Of a stretch of DNA of 9,529 nt, positions 1-6,871 are shown in pieces (position 1 is the stretch's first letter; every line of letters starts with the position of its first letter). The stretch is from an uncultured bacterium (GTDB taxonomy: Bacteria; Planctomycetota; Uabimicrobiia; Uabimicrobiales; JABWCH01), in NCBI GenBank assembly GCA_938003875.1, contig CALKWO010000284.1:1-9529 (forward strand). The letters run 5' to 3'. The translations under genes were made by a program, and so were the position numbers. Under the pieces are notes generated by a model. The model searched no databases. It worked only from the letters and a program-made list of their open reading frames with translations, and was not told where the DNA came from.

Positions 1-17
1 GTTCTCTTCTCATTTTT

Positions 18-41
18 CTCTGTGTTCTCTGTGCCTCTGTG
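18..41. repeat. Three direct copies of CTCTGTG
   Basis: The heptamer CTCTGTG occurs at 18-24, 27-33 and 35-41, giving periods of 9 and 8 bases, and is followed by GGTAAAA. A shorter TTCTCTTCT run precedes it. The sequence is non-coding in context. I recall similar reiterated CTCTGTG or CTTTGCG phrases in intergenic DNA of unrelated bacteria, but cannot check that here. It may be a short dispersed repeat or a binding site array. Confidence 0.6.
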
Positions 42-91
42 GTAAAATTTTAAATTATGCCCGTTCTCAGAATAATATTAGCGATATGGAT

Positions 92-114
92 GTTACGGAT
101 TCCTAATCCGTAAC
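92..114. repeat. Perfect 10-bp inverted repeat (REP-like hairpin or operator)
   Basis: GTTACGGATT (92-101) and AATCCGTAAC (105-114) are exact reverse complements separated by CCT. The stem ends 28 bases before the ATG of the first gene, so it lies in the 5' leader or promoter-proximal DNA. No T-run follows on either strand, which argues against an intrinsic terminator. It could be a dispersed palindromic repeat, a dimeric regulator site or an mRNA-stabilising hairpin; the sequence alone does not decide. Confidence 0.7.
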
Positions 115-126
115 TGACGAAATCAT

Positions 127-135
127 TTTGAAAGG
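127..135 (+). promoter_or_regulatory. Shine-Dalgarno that sets the first gene's start
   Basis: TTTGAAAGG lies 7 bases before ATG 143. The same 9-mer precedes the cyclophilin gene (6856-6864) and the lipoprotein gene (9097-9105). An alternative in-frame TTG start at 128 would lie inside this motif, so ATG 143 is preferred. Confidence 0.75.
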
Positions 136-142
136 TTGCTCA

Positions 143-1414
143 ATGGCATCAAAAATCATTTGCCCTATTTGCGATGAAGAATTAGGGAATTGTGTTGATG
201 ATGTACCCGAAAAATGCCCTATTTGCGATACCAGAAAGCATGAAATACTCCAGGAAATGCGAGATAAACAAGAAGAAGAAAATGGGCAAAAAATTACAAC
301 TTTTATGGTAGAAGATTCGCCAAGCGAAGTACTTTCTGCAAGCCAGGGGAGAGAAAAAGAAGCTGTAGTTCCTCTAACCCCCAAAATTGTAGAAGAAGAG
401 GTTTCTATTTTTCCTAAAGCATCACAGAAGAAACCTTCCTCTTCTCAGCCTATAGAAGAGCCTGTGTTTATCTCCCAAGAGGCAGAAGATGTCGTTTTTT
501 CTCAGGAAGATAAAGAGACAGAAGATGTCGTTTTTTCCCAGGAAGATAAAGAGACAGAAGATGTCGTTTTTTCTCAGGAAGATAAAGCAACGGAAGATGT
601 CGTTTTCTCGCAAGAAAATAAAGCAAATGTAGTGGAAGAAACCAAAGTAGAAGAAATTTCTTCTCCCAAAGTAATCCAGGAAAACTTTGAAAACCAGGAA
701 ACGGAAGATAAAGAAGAAGAATCTTTGCCAATCGTCAGACAGGAGCAACTTTCTTCTACAGAAAACGAAGAAACAAAAGAAAAATCGGCAATACTCCAAA
801 AAACAAAAGAATCAAAACCTTACAGAAGTGGCGCAAGCAGTCTGGAAAAGCTTCCCCTGGGCTTTCAATATTGTCCTCTCTGTGGCGCCGTGTATGACAA
901 AGGGGATACAATAAAAAATTGCAGCAGTTGCTTCAAAGGCCCTTTGACAAAAGTTGAAAAAGGATTTCCCCCTGGTCATTATCTTGTCCTTTATAATCAT
1001 GAAAAAAAGGCTATCAGCTATTTTTGCCTGGAGCCAGAAGGTTCGATCTTTATAGGCCGCTCTAGTGAAAGAGGATCCTCGAAAGATATTGATCTGAGCG
1101 TTGCATGGAAGAACTATTATTATAAACAGCAGCAGTCTTCTGATGAATTCAAGGATAGGATGACCTTACTGAAAGGTATATCCCGCAAGCATGCCATTGT
1201 AAGATATTCTAAAGAAGATCAGAAGTATGTGTTATTCCATCTTTCAGATAAAAACTACACATTAATCCAGACTGCCAATGGAGAGAAAAGAGTGCGGGCA
1301 CCCAAAAATCGTAATAAAATAGAATTACAGCCAGGAACTTTGATTTCTTTAGGAAACCAGAAAGAATTCATCATCCTTCGCTATAAGATTATAACTGTAG
1401 ACGCACAAAAATAG
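143..1414 (+). CDS. Zinc-ribbon / FHA-domain protein with repetitive acidic linker
   Basis: This is a soluble protein of 423 residues with no signal peptide or membrane segment, and probably a phosphothreonine-binding adaptor. Domains in order are as follows. An N-terminal zinc ribbon has Cys7, Cys10, Cys25 and Cys28 (two CPIC knuckles). A Glu/Lys/Ser-rich, probably disordered linker covers about 30-235 and includes four 12-residue repeats at 115-162. A second zinc ribbon has Cys244, Cys247, Cys260 and Cys263. A C-terminal FHA-like domain covers about 275-416. The FHA call rests on GRS (Arg306), ISRKHA (Ser347, Arg348, His350), a following NYT/NG region, and a late G-T-L-I-S-L-G strand. An insert of about 25 residues separates the GRS and SRKH elements. 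FHA domains bind phosphothreonine peptides, and the next gene, 23 bases on, encodes a kinase, so this is a likely substrate or partner. ATG 143 is chosen over TTG 128 because of the Shine-Dalgarno at 127-135. The partner is inferred. Confidence 0.85.
   Translation: MASKIICPICDEELGNCVDDVPEKCPICDTRKHEILQEMRDKQEEENGQKITTFMVEDSPSEVLSASQGREKEAVVPLTPKIVEEEVSIFPKASQKKPSSSQPIEEPVFISQEAEDVVFSQEDKETEDVVFSQEDKETEDVVFSQEDKATEDVVFSQENKANVVEETKVEEISSPKVIQENFENQETEDKEEESLPIVRQEQLSSTENEETKEKSAILQKTKESKPYRSGASSLEKLPLGFQYCPLCGAVYDKGDTIKNCSSCFKGPLTKVEKGFPPGHYLVLYNHEKKAISYFCLEPEGSIFIGRSSERGSSKDIDLSVAWKNYYYKQQQSSDEFKDRMTLLKGISRKHAIVRYSKEDQKYVLFHLSDKNYTLIQTANGEKRVRAPKNRNKIELQPGTLISLGNQKEFIILRYKIITVDAQK
485..628 (+). 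repeat. Four in-frame 36-bp tandem repeats in the FHA protein linker
   Basis: Units start at 485, 521, 557 and 593, exactly 36 bases apart. Units 1 and 2 differ at one base, unit 3 diverges only at its last few bases, and unit 4 is more diverged. They encode EDVVFSQEDKET twice, then EDVVFSQEDKAT and EDVVFSQENKAN. The preceding EPVFISQEA may be a decayed earlier copy. The near identity of the first three units suggests recent expansion. Each of those units contains a T6 tract. Confidence 0.95.
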
Positions 1415-1437
1415 ACTCGGCGAGCTAAATACAATTT

Positions 1438-2496
1438 ATGAAATTACAAGAAGGTCAGTTAAAGCTATACGAAACCAGATATGGCAAAGAAGAAGCGTAT
1501 TGCTTCCAGGCAGACAACAACACGCATTGGGTAAAACGCTATCTGAACCATGGACGATATGAAATAACGGGTTTGCTTGCTGTAGGTGGTTTTGGCTGCG
1601 TTTTTGGAGCCTATGACAAATGGAATTTCAACAATAGAGTAGTCATCAAGACACCCTTCTATATGGGTGACTATTGTCGACCTTATATCGCCAGAAGCCA
1701 GGAAATTTTTGAAAAGCAAATCCAGGCATTGAACAAGCAATACGAATGGGAAAAGAAGCATTTGTGCGGCTTTTCCAATGCTGGTTTCGATAGCATTGTC
1801 AATCTCAATGACTATTTTCAGGATCGCACCCTGGATTTATGTATGCCTTTTCGGGATGCAGCAGGAGTACAGTATTTTGTCAATGAAGCTCTTAGAGAAA
1901 ACGCGCCTTATCTTGTCTTAAAGTATATACGGGGCAAGACACTAAAAGATGTGATTGAAAAGAAAACTTTGACAGAAGGGGAAACGCTTCGCATTGCAAA
2001 GCAAATCCTGGCTTTGATGTCTTATCTCCATAAGGAACGCAAAACCAAAAAAGGATACCCATTTTATTATATGCTGTGCGACCTGAAGGCCGAAAATATT
2101 ATCGTATCCGATGACCAGATGATTCTGATTGATTTCGGTGCTGTGAAAGTCTATAGAATGGATCAGCAAGAAGTAGATGTGCCTATCTTTGTCACAGATG
2201 GATATGCTGCTCCTGAGGTATATTCGGGGAGTCTGGAATTCCGAGATAATCCACAGATCGATAAAAGATTTGATTTATTTACACTAGGTGCCCTGATGGC
2301 ACAGTGCCTTACAGGAAAGCATCCCCAGGAATTCCTGATAAGCCATTCTCCACCGCAACATGATTTTACTTTGAGTGCCTATTCTTCGATTCGGAAGCCT
2401 CTTCAGAAAATCATTTCCAGGGCAACCTCAAAAGACAGAAACAATCGCTATCCCGACACGGATGCTATGCTCCAGGATGTATTGTGGAGTGTATAA
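1438..2496 (+). CDS. Ser/Thr protein kinase (non-RD, PknG-like catalytic loop)
   Basis: This is a 352-residue cytosolic kinase that is almost all catalytic domain, with no membrane segment. It should transfer phosphate from ATP to Ser/Thr. Visible elements are the glycine loop AVGGFGCVFG (48-57), VVIK with the ATP-anchoring Lys71, catalytic loop CDLKAEN (Asp215, Lys217, Asn220), DFG (232-234) and AAPE (257-260), then a DLFTLG helix and a late Arg. All core catalytic residues are present. The HRD motif reads Leu-Cys-Asp, so the usual Arg is missing (non-RD). A stretch of about 10 extra residues (KERKTKKGYPFYY) precedes it. From memory, mycobacterial PknG has a comparable loop (YNDLKPEN then LIDLGAV); this supports only a tentative likeness. 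It lies between an FHA protein and a pseudokinase, which are its likely partners. No clear Shine-Dalgarno precedes ATG 1438. Confidence 0.92.
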   Translation: MKLQEGQLKLYETRYGKEEAYCFQADNNTHWVKRYLNHGRYEITGLLAVGGFGCVFGAYDKWNFNNRVVIKTPFYMGDYCRPYIARSQEIFEKQIQALNKQYEWEKKHLCGFSNAGFDSIVNLNDYFQDRTLDLCMPFRDAAGVQYFVNEALRENAPYLVLKYIRGKTLKDVIEKKTLTEGETLRIAKQILALMSYLHKERKTKKGYPFYYMLCDLKAENIIVSDDQMILIDFGAVKVYRMDQQEVDVPIFVTDGYAAPEVYSGSLEFRDNPQIDKRFDLFTLGALMAQCLTGKHPQEFLISHSPPQHDFTLSAYSSIRKPLQKIISRATSKDRNNRYPDTDAMLQDVLWSV

Positions 2497-2567
2497 CATC
2501 TTTACATAGATCCCCTGGGAAAATAATGTAAGAATTTTCGTTCATTATTGTTTTTACTAGATACACT

Positions 2568-5500
2568 ATGAGACTGCATAAAGGCAAAAAAATACAAGCT
2601 CCGATTTTTGTTTCAGGAGAGTTGATAAAAGATTCCAGCTACGAGGTGAAAGTCTTGGACATGGTTCACCAGGGTGAGCATTTCAATATATACCAGGGTG
2701 AAGATATCCATGGTATGAATGTTTGTCTTAAGGTGATTCGCTACCGTAGTGAAAAAAAAGATATTTTCAACTCTGCTATGGACTATGTTATTTTCAGAAG
2801 AAAGTCTTTGCTGGAAGAGCAAAAGGTTCTTACTTTATCCTACCCTTGTGTTCCAGAACCTCTAGCCTTATTGATGGTTGAAAATGACAGCCCTGATGAT
2901 AAACGTCTTTTTAGAAAGATACCAGAATGGGAAAAGTTAAGCTATCAAGAGCCGATTTTAGTACAAGAATTTTTTAGCGCGTCTCCTCTGGAAAAAATCC
3001 AGGAAGAGCTAAAGAGATTTTCTTTAAATGCCAGGCTGGATATAATTCGTAAGGTTGCTAAGATGTGTGCCTATTTCCATAAAAGAGGCTACATTTTACA
3101 AAATCTGACACCTGGGCAAATTCTTATGAATCCTTCCAATGAAGACAATGTATACCTTGTAGGGATGCATACTGCATGTCCCTGGGAAAAAGGTGGTGTG
3201 GATAGATTGCATCCAGGATTTGGAAGCATCAGCGGAACATACTCTCCTGGTGAAGTTTTTATCCCAGGCCACAACTATGATACTCGCATAGATTTGTTCC
3301 AGATAGGCGTTCTTTTCTATTATTTGCTTACATTCCATGATCCTTGCAAAGATAGCAACTGGTGGAAAAATCCTCAAGATTCTTTTTTTCTGGATCAGGA
3401 AAACCAGAGGTTGCGTAAGGCTATTCAATCCCTGGATTCCAGTGCCTTGTGGATACAGGATCTGATTCTGGCCCTGACAAAACCTTTCCCTGAAACCAGA
3501 ATTCCAGACATAGAAACATTGTTGTATTATCTGGAAAATCCACCGCGATTCCACATAGACTTCGATATTGTCCATGCTACGCAGGAAAGTATTGAAATTC
3601 GCCTTGCGGACTATATGGAATCCACAAAAGGATTCAAGGTTCGAATAGAAAATCCTATCTCCACAGAAATTTTTGAAAAAGAATACAATGCAGCACCTTG
3701 CTTATCCTTACCTGGTAAAGGAATTGGAGAAATTTTCTGCTCTATTGCGTCTGTAGACCAAAATAGCAACCTTTCCTGGTGGCATTCCAGGGCAACGAAA
3801 ATTGTGCCTGAAACCCATTTTTCTCTTAAAAATGATTTAGGGGCAGATCGCTTTGGGGTAGTCTGGGAAGAAGTGGATTCGCTTCATCATGTTGGCTTTA
3901 CGCTCGTGGATGAAAGCCAGAATAGCATTTTTTTAGGAAATTTCAAAGGATCAGAGGTGGTATTCCCTTCAGGGGAGACAGTTCTTCCCTTTTATAAAAA
4001 ATATCGCCTGGAATGCGTTCCTTATTATTCCTATCAATCGTTAGAAATTACAGGCAATACGACTTGTTTTGATGTTCTTCTTTTGCCTTCTATTCCTGAA
4101 CCAGTCCTGGAAAAAGAAGAGAACATCGTTTTTTCTATGGTAGTGCCTAAAAGACAGGCACAAATGTATGCAGAAATAGAGCTACTACACAATGGCTGGC
4201 CAAAGAGTTGCAAAAATATTATAACCCATCAGCAGAATCAGACTAAAATTGCACTTGTCCTGGAAGAAAGTCTGGATATTTTCGAGGAACACCAGTTTGC
4301 TTTTCGCGTTTTGATCGAGAATATAGGCTGGCGGACAGGAAACTCCATCGTCTATGCTCCAGAGCTTTACAGCCCACAAAGAATAGAGATCAACGAAGAA
4401 AAATCAGGCATGATCAAAATAGAATGGGAGCTCATCTCCCATCCTCAACTGCTCTGCTATGAAATCAAGATGGATGGAAAAAAAACTCAGCGAGTCCAGC
4501 AAACAGAATACATTGTGCCCCTTACTTTAGAGCAGATCCTAAAAGAAGAAGAACAGGAAATATTCATCTCCAGCGTATATTACAATGGTAAAAAAGAAAA
4601 ACTTTCTATTCCTGCTTCTTGTTTGATAAAAAGCAATAGAAGGAAAAATCTTTTTCAGGAAAAAAATCTATGGCAGGTTTCTCCTTTTGCTGTTTCTGCA
4701 AGCTGGAACTGGGAGAATCATGAAATTCTTTCTCCAGATTCTATAGAATTCGCGCTGGTAAGGAAAAAAGAAGGGGACGTGGACAAAAAGACCATTGGAA
4801 TAAGCCCTCTTCAAAAAACAATATCTTTCTTGGACAAGCATGTCGAAGTCGGTAAAAAATATTTTTATAGCCTGGTACTGAACCAGACAGATGTTGTTTT
4901 AGAAAAAGAGGTGGTTGTTCCTGGAATTCATATACAAACTACCTTGCAGCATCTTGGCTATGAAGATTTGCTATGGGAGATTCATATTGCACAGGAAACA
5001 GCGCAGTCTCTCGATGGCGAAATAGAAATTATACAGGAAGTAGATGGCAAAAAGGAATCCTCTTATTTCAAATGGAGCGAAGAAGAAGGCGTATACTACT
5101 TCGAGAAAAAAAGGCTGACTCCAGGGACCTGCTATACATATACACTCTATGCCAGGTTCAAGGAAAATCCTGAACCTTATAGCCAGTTGATGGGTGTCGT
5201 TACAACCAAAGAATATAACTTCAATGAGGCGATTCAGCCCTTTTATAACAGGGCTTCCATTACATGGAACAGCTCATCTGCGGATCAAATTGAGGCTCTG
5301 GAAATCTATGATTCTAGTGGAAGGTTCATAGCCTCTACTAAATCGGATTCTATTACACTGGAAAATCTTGAGCCAGAAAGACTATATAAATTCCCCTTGA
5401 AATATCGCTATTCTTCCAAAAAGGTGATGTCAGGCAAGACTCTGGTCTTTACTACTTTACCTTATACAATTCCTGCTCAGGCTAAAGATATAGAAATAGA

Positions 5501-6860
5501 TTCTTTCCGTTTGTACTGGGATGTCCCCGATATGATGGTAGCGAGGAGAATCAAGGAATTCCAACTAGAAGTATCAGGCAATGTAGGAAAACACATACTG
5601 AGCAGATCCACGAGAAGCGTACACCTCAAACACCTATACCCTTGTACTACGTATCAATGGAATCTTTGTGCTCTTTTAAAATCTGGCAATCTGGTTCATC
5701 TGGCAAAAGGTGAAACAACGACACAAACGCCACAGTTTACCTGCCAGATTGATGCAGGGCTAGTTCATCATTTGCAATGGGATTACCCTGACTGCCCCGC
5801 CATAGATAGAATTGAACTTCACAGAGACGATGTTCCTGTTTTACAAACGAATGAAAAAGAGATGTATGATAGCGATTTCAAAGGAGCGCAGGAAGTCAGC
5901 TATAAATTCTATTATGTCTTGAAAGATGATCGCAAAATCCTGGCAGAAGAAAAAAAAGTGAAGCCTCTGAGCATGTCTCATCTTTTTGCTGCTTTGCAAA
6001 TTGATCCTTCAATCGGTAGTATACGATGGGATTTTTCTGAATTCAAAAAATTGAAGAATTTCAAATATATAGAATTATATCAAGATGAGCAACTCCTGTA
6101 TAAGCAGGGAAGCCATATCCCGTCCCTCACCTTTGAAGATTTTGGGAAATGGAATGAAAAGCAAAATGCCTATATGGGACTTATCTCGGAGCCTTGTAAC
6201 TATCGCCTCGCTGTAGTAGGTGTAGCACCTACAGCGAGAAAATGCAAAAAAAAATGGACATTGAATATCAAAGGCATACAATGCTTTTATCCTGATGTAC
6301 CAGAGTGCTTTAGCGTCGCACCAGAACACTGCTGTATCTATTTTGACTGGGAATCAAGCGAGACTCCCCTTTTACGAGAGATTATCCTCAGGCGGGCAGG
6401 CGATGGAGAAATCCTTTACCAGGGAGGCAACCAGGGCTGTACGATTTGCGATGACAACGGAGGATATGGCCTGGAATGGAATCGAAACTATCGCTATACA
6501 ATAGAAATGTTCTACAATAACTATCATACCATCAAATCTTTTGATGTTGCTCTGGATTCCTATGATCCTTCGAGATTAGAAATCAAGAGCAGAACATTGG
6601 GGGATGTTTTGGAAGTCACCTGGAACAGTGAGCTGGAAACTTCCATCGTAAAAATAGGATGGCAAAGAGTAGCAGGGAAATGGCTGCAAAAAAGATTCAT
6701 AGATATGTTTAAAAAGCCCTTATGGACAGATTTTGAGGCTGGAATGATTGTAATTCCTTTATCAGGGAAAGAATTTTATTATCAAATGATATACCAGGAT
6801 CGCTATGGACACTTGTTTGAAACCGATCCCCAATCCGTAAACAATGATACAGAAGTTTGA
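2568..6860 (+). CDS. Giant pseudokinase with about twelve FN3-like C-terminal segments
   Basis: This protein has 1430 residues, with no signal peptide or membrane segment, so it is probably cytosolic. Residues about 25-325 have a protein-kinase fold: CLKV (Lys55), a catalytic-loop equivalent at 177-184, an activation-segment end at 223-229 (GTYSPGE) and a DLFQIG helix (Asp242). Key residues are lost: HRD is Leu-Gln-Asn (Asn179), the loop Lys is Thr181, the loop Asn is Gln184, DFG is Gly-Met-His (199-201), and the glycine loop is degenerate. It is therefore probably not a classical phosphotransferase. Residues about 327-1430 divide into roughly twelve segments of 85-100 residues with an early Trp and a late Y-x-[YFW] pattern, as in fibronectin type III. 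The clearest have tyrosine-corner motifs: LTPGTCYTYTL (about 850), LEPERLYKFPL (about 932) and LYPCTTYQWNL (about 1024). FN3 domains are usually binding modules, so a scaffold or kinase regulator is inferred. A 71-base gap precedes it, no Shine-Dalgarno is evident, and a palindrome and an A9 run lie near codons 1214-1229. Confidence 0.88.
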   Translation: MRLHKGKKIQAPIFVSGELIKDSSYEVKVLDMVHQGEHFNIYQGEDIHGMNVCLKVIRYRSEKKDIFNSAMDYVIFRRKSLLEEQKVLTLSYPCVPEPLALLMVENDSPDDKRLFRKIPEWEKLSYQEPILVQEFFSASPLEKIQEELKRFSLNARLDIIRKVAKMCAYFHKRGYILQNLTPGQILMNPSNEDNVYLVGMHTACPWEKGGVDRLHPGFGSISGTYSPGEVFIPGHNYDTRIDLFQIGVLFYYLLTFHDPCKDSNWWKNPQDSFFLDQENQRLRKAIQSLDSSALWIQDLILALTKPFPETRIPDIETLLYYLENPPRFHIDFDIVHATQESIEIRLADYMESTKGFKVRIENPISTEIFEKEYNAAPCLSLPGKGIGEIFCSIASVDQNSNLSWWHSRATKIVPETHFSLKNDLGADRFGVVWEEVDSLHHVGFTLVDESQNSIFLGNFKGSEVVFPSGETVLPFYKKYRLECVPYYSYQSLEITGNTTCFDVLLLPSIPEPVLEKEENIVFSMVVPKRQAQMYAEIELLHNGWPKSCKNIITHQQNQTKIALVLEESLDIFEEHQFAFRVLIENIGWRTGNSIVYAPELYSPQRIEINEEKSGMIKIEWELISHPQLLCYEIKMDGKKTQRVQQTEYIVPLTLEQILKEEEQEIFISSVYYNGKKEKLSIPASCLIKSNRRKNLFQEKNLWQVSPFAVSASWNWENHEILSPDSIEFALVRKKEGDVDKKTIGISPLQKTISFLDKHVEVGKKYFYSLVLNQTDVVLEKEVVVPGIHIQTTLQHLGYEDLLWEIHIAQETAQSLDGEIEIIQEVDGKKESSYFKWSEEEGVYYFEKKRLTPGTCYTYTLYARFKENPEPYSQLMGVVTTKEYNFNEAIQPFYNRASITWNSSSADQIEALEIYDSSGRFIASTKSDSITLENLEPERLYKFPLKYRYSSKKVMSGKTLVFTTLPYTIPAQAKDIEIDSFRLYWDVPDMMVARRIKEFQLEVSGNVGKHILSRSTRSVHLKHLYPCTTYQWNLCALLKSGNLVHLAKGETTTQTPQFTCQIDAGLVHHLQWDYPDCPAIDRIELHRDDVPVLQTNEKEMYDSDFKGAQEVSYKFYYVLKDDRKILAEEKKVKPLSMSHLFAALQIDPSIGSIRWDFSEFKKLKNFKYIELYQDEQLLYKQGSHIPSLTFEDFGKWNEKQNAYMGLISEPCNYRLAVVGVAPTARKCKKKWTLNIKGIQCFYPDVPECFSVAPEHCCIYFDWESSETPLLREIILRRAGDGEILYQGGNQGCTICDDNGGYGLEWNRNYRYTIEMFYNNYHTIKSFDVALDSYDPSRLEIKSRTLGDVLEVTWNSELETSIVKIGWQRVAGKWLQKRFIDMFKKPLWTDFEAGMIVIPLSGKEFYYQMIYQDRYGHLFETDPQSVNNDTEV
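6207..6238 (+). repeat. Palindromic element inside the pseudokinase-FN3 gene
   Basis: CTCGCTGTA (6207-6215) pairs exactly with TACAGCGAG (6230-6238). Inside, GGTG (6219-6222) pairs with CACC (6226-6229) around loop TAG, leaving a 3-base bulge GTA on one arm. The element is read in frame as part of LAVVGVAPTAR. It is GC-richer than its surroundings. It could be a short mobile palindrome tolerated in coding DNA, or a chance structure. Confidence 0.7.
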
Positions 6861-6864
6861 AAGG
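6856..6864 (+). promoter_or_regulatory. ppiB: Shine-Dalgarno overlapping the upstream stop codon
   Basis: TTTGAAAGG contains the TGA stop (6858-6860) of the giant gene and lies 7 bases before ATG 6872. This indicates translational coupling and favours ATG 6872 over the in-frame TTG at 6857. Confidence 0.75.
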
Positions 6865-6871
6865 AAAAAAA

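Larger units (their letters stand above)
1..142. other. Non-coding leader upstream of the operon
   Basis: I see no credible gene in this stretch; the only ORFs are very short or antisense shadows. It contains a triple CTCTGTG direct repeat, an AT-rich segment (about 42-80), a perfect hairpin at 92-114 and the Shine-Dalgarno of the first gene at 127-135. A possible -10 (TAATAT, 73-78) lies 17 bases after a poor -35 (TTAAAT, 50-55). That match is weak, so I do not call a promoter separately. The operon promoter may be here or upstream of the window. Confidence 0.6.

Noticed and set aside
92..114. Hairpin considered as an intrinsic terminator
   Set aside because: No T-run follows the stem on either strand.
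128..142. TTG start for the first gene, adding five residues
   Set aside because: TTG lies within the Shine-Dalgarno motif serving ATG 143.
485..628. 36-bp repeats considered as a CRISPR array
   Set aside because: Units are directly adjacent with no spacers and encode an in-frame 12-residue protein repeat.
422..799. Antisense ORF of 125 residues opposite the FHA linker
   Set aside because: Low-complexity Phe/Arg-rich translation created by the Glu/Lys-rich repeats of the sense gene; no start context and no domain.
1416..1424. CTCGGCGAG palindrome between the FHA and kinase genes
   Set aside because: Loop of one base cannot form a hairpin and 9 bases is too short to claim an operator.
2501..2529. 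Possible promoter TTTACA, 17 bases, TAATGT before the giant gene
   Set aside because: The -35 matches 5 of 6 but the -10 only 3 of 6; too weak in AT-rich DNA to call.
3096..3575. Antisense ORF of 159 residues inside the pseudokinase region
   Set aside because: The sense strand encodes a clear kinase fold across it; the antisense product shows no recognisable motif.
3816..3834. 7-bp inverted repeat CATTTTT / AAAAATG in the giant gene
   Set aside because: Almost entirely A and T within coding sequence; expected by chance.
6857..6871. TTG start for the cyclophilin, adding five residues
   Set aside because: Same situation: TTG is part of the TTTGAAAGG site 7 bases ahead of ATG 6872, where the family's N-terminus fits.
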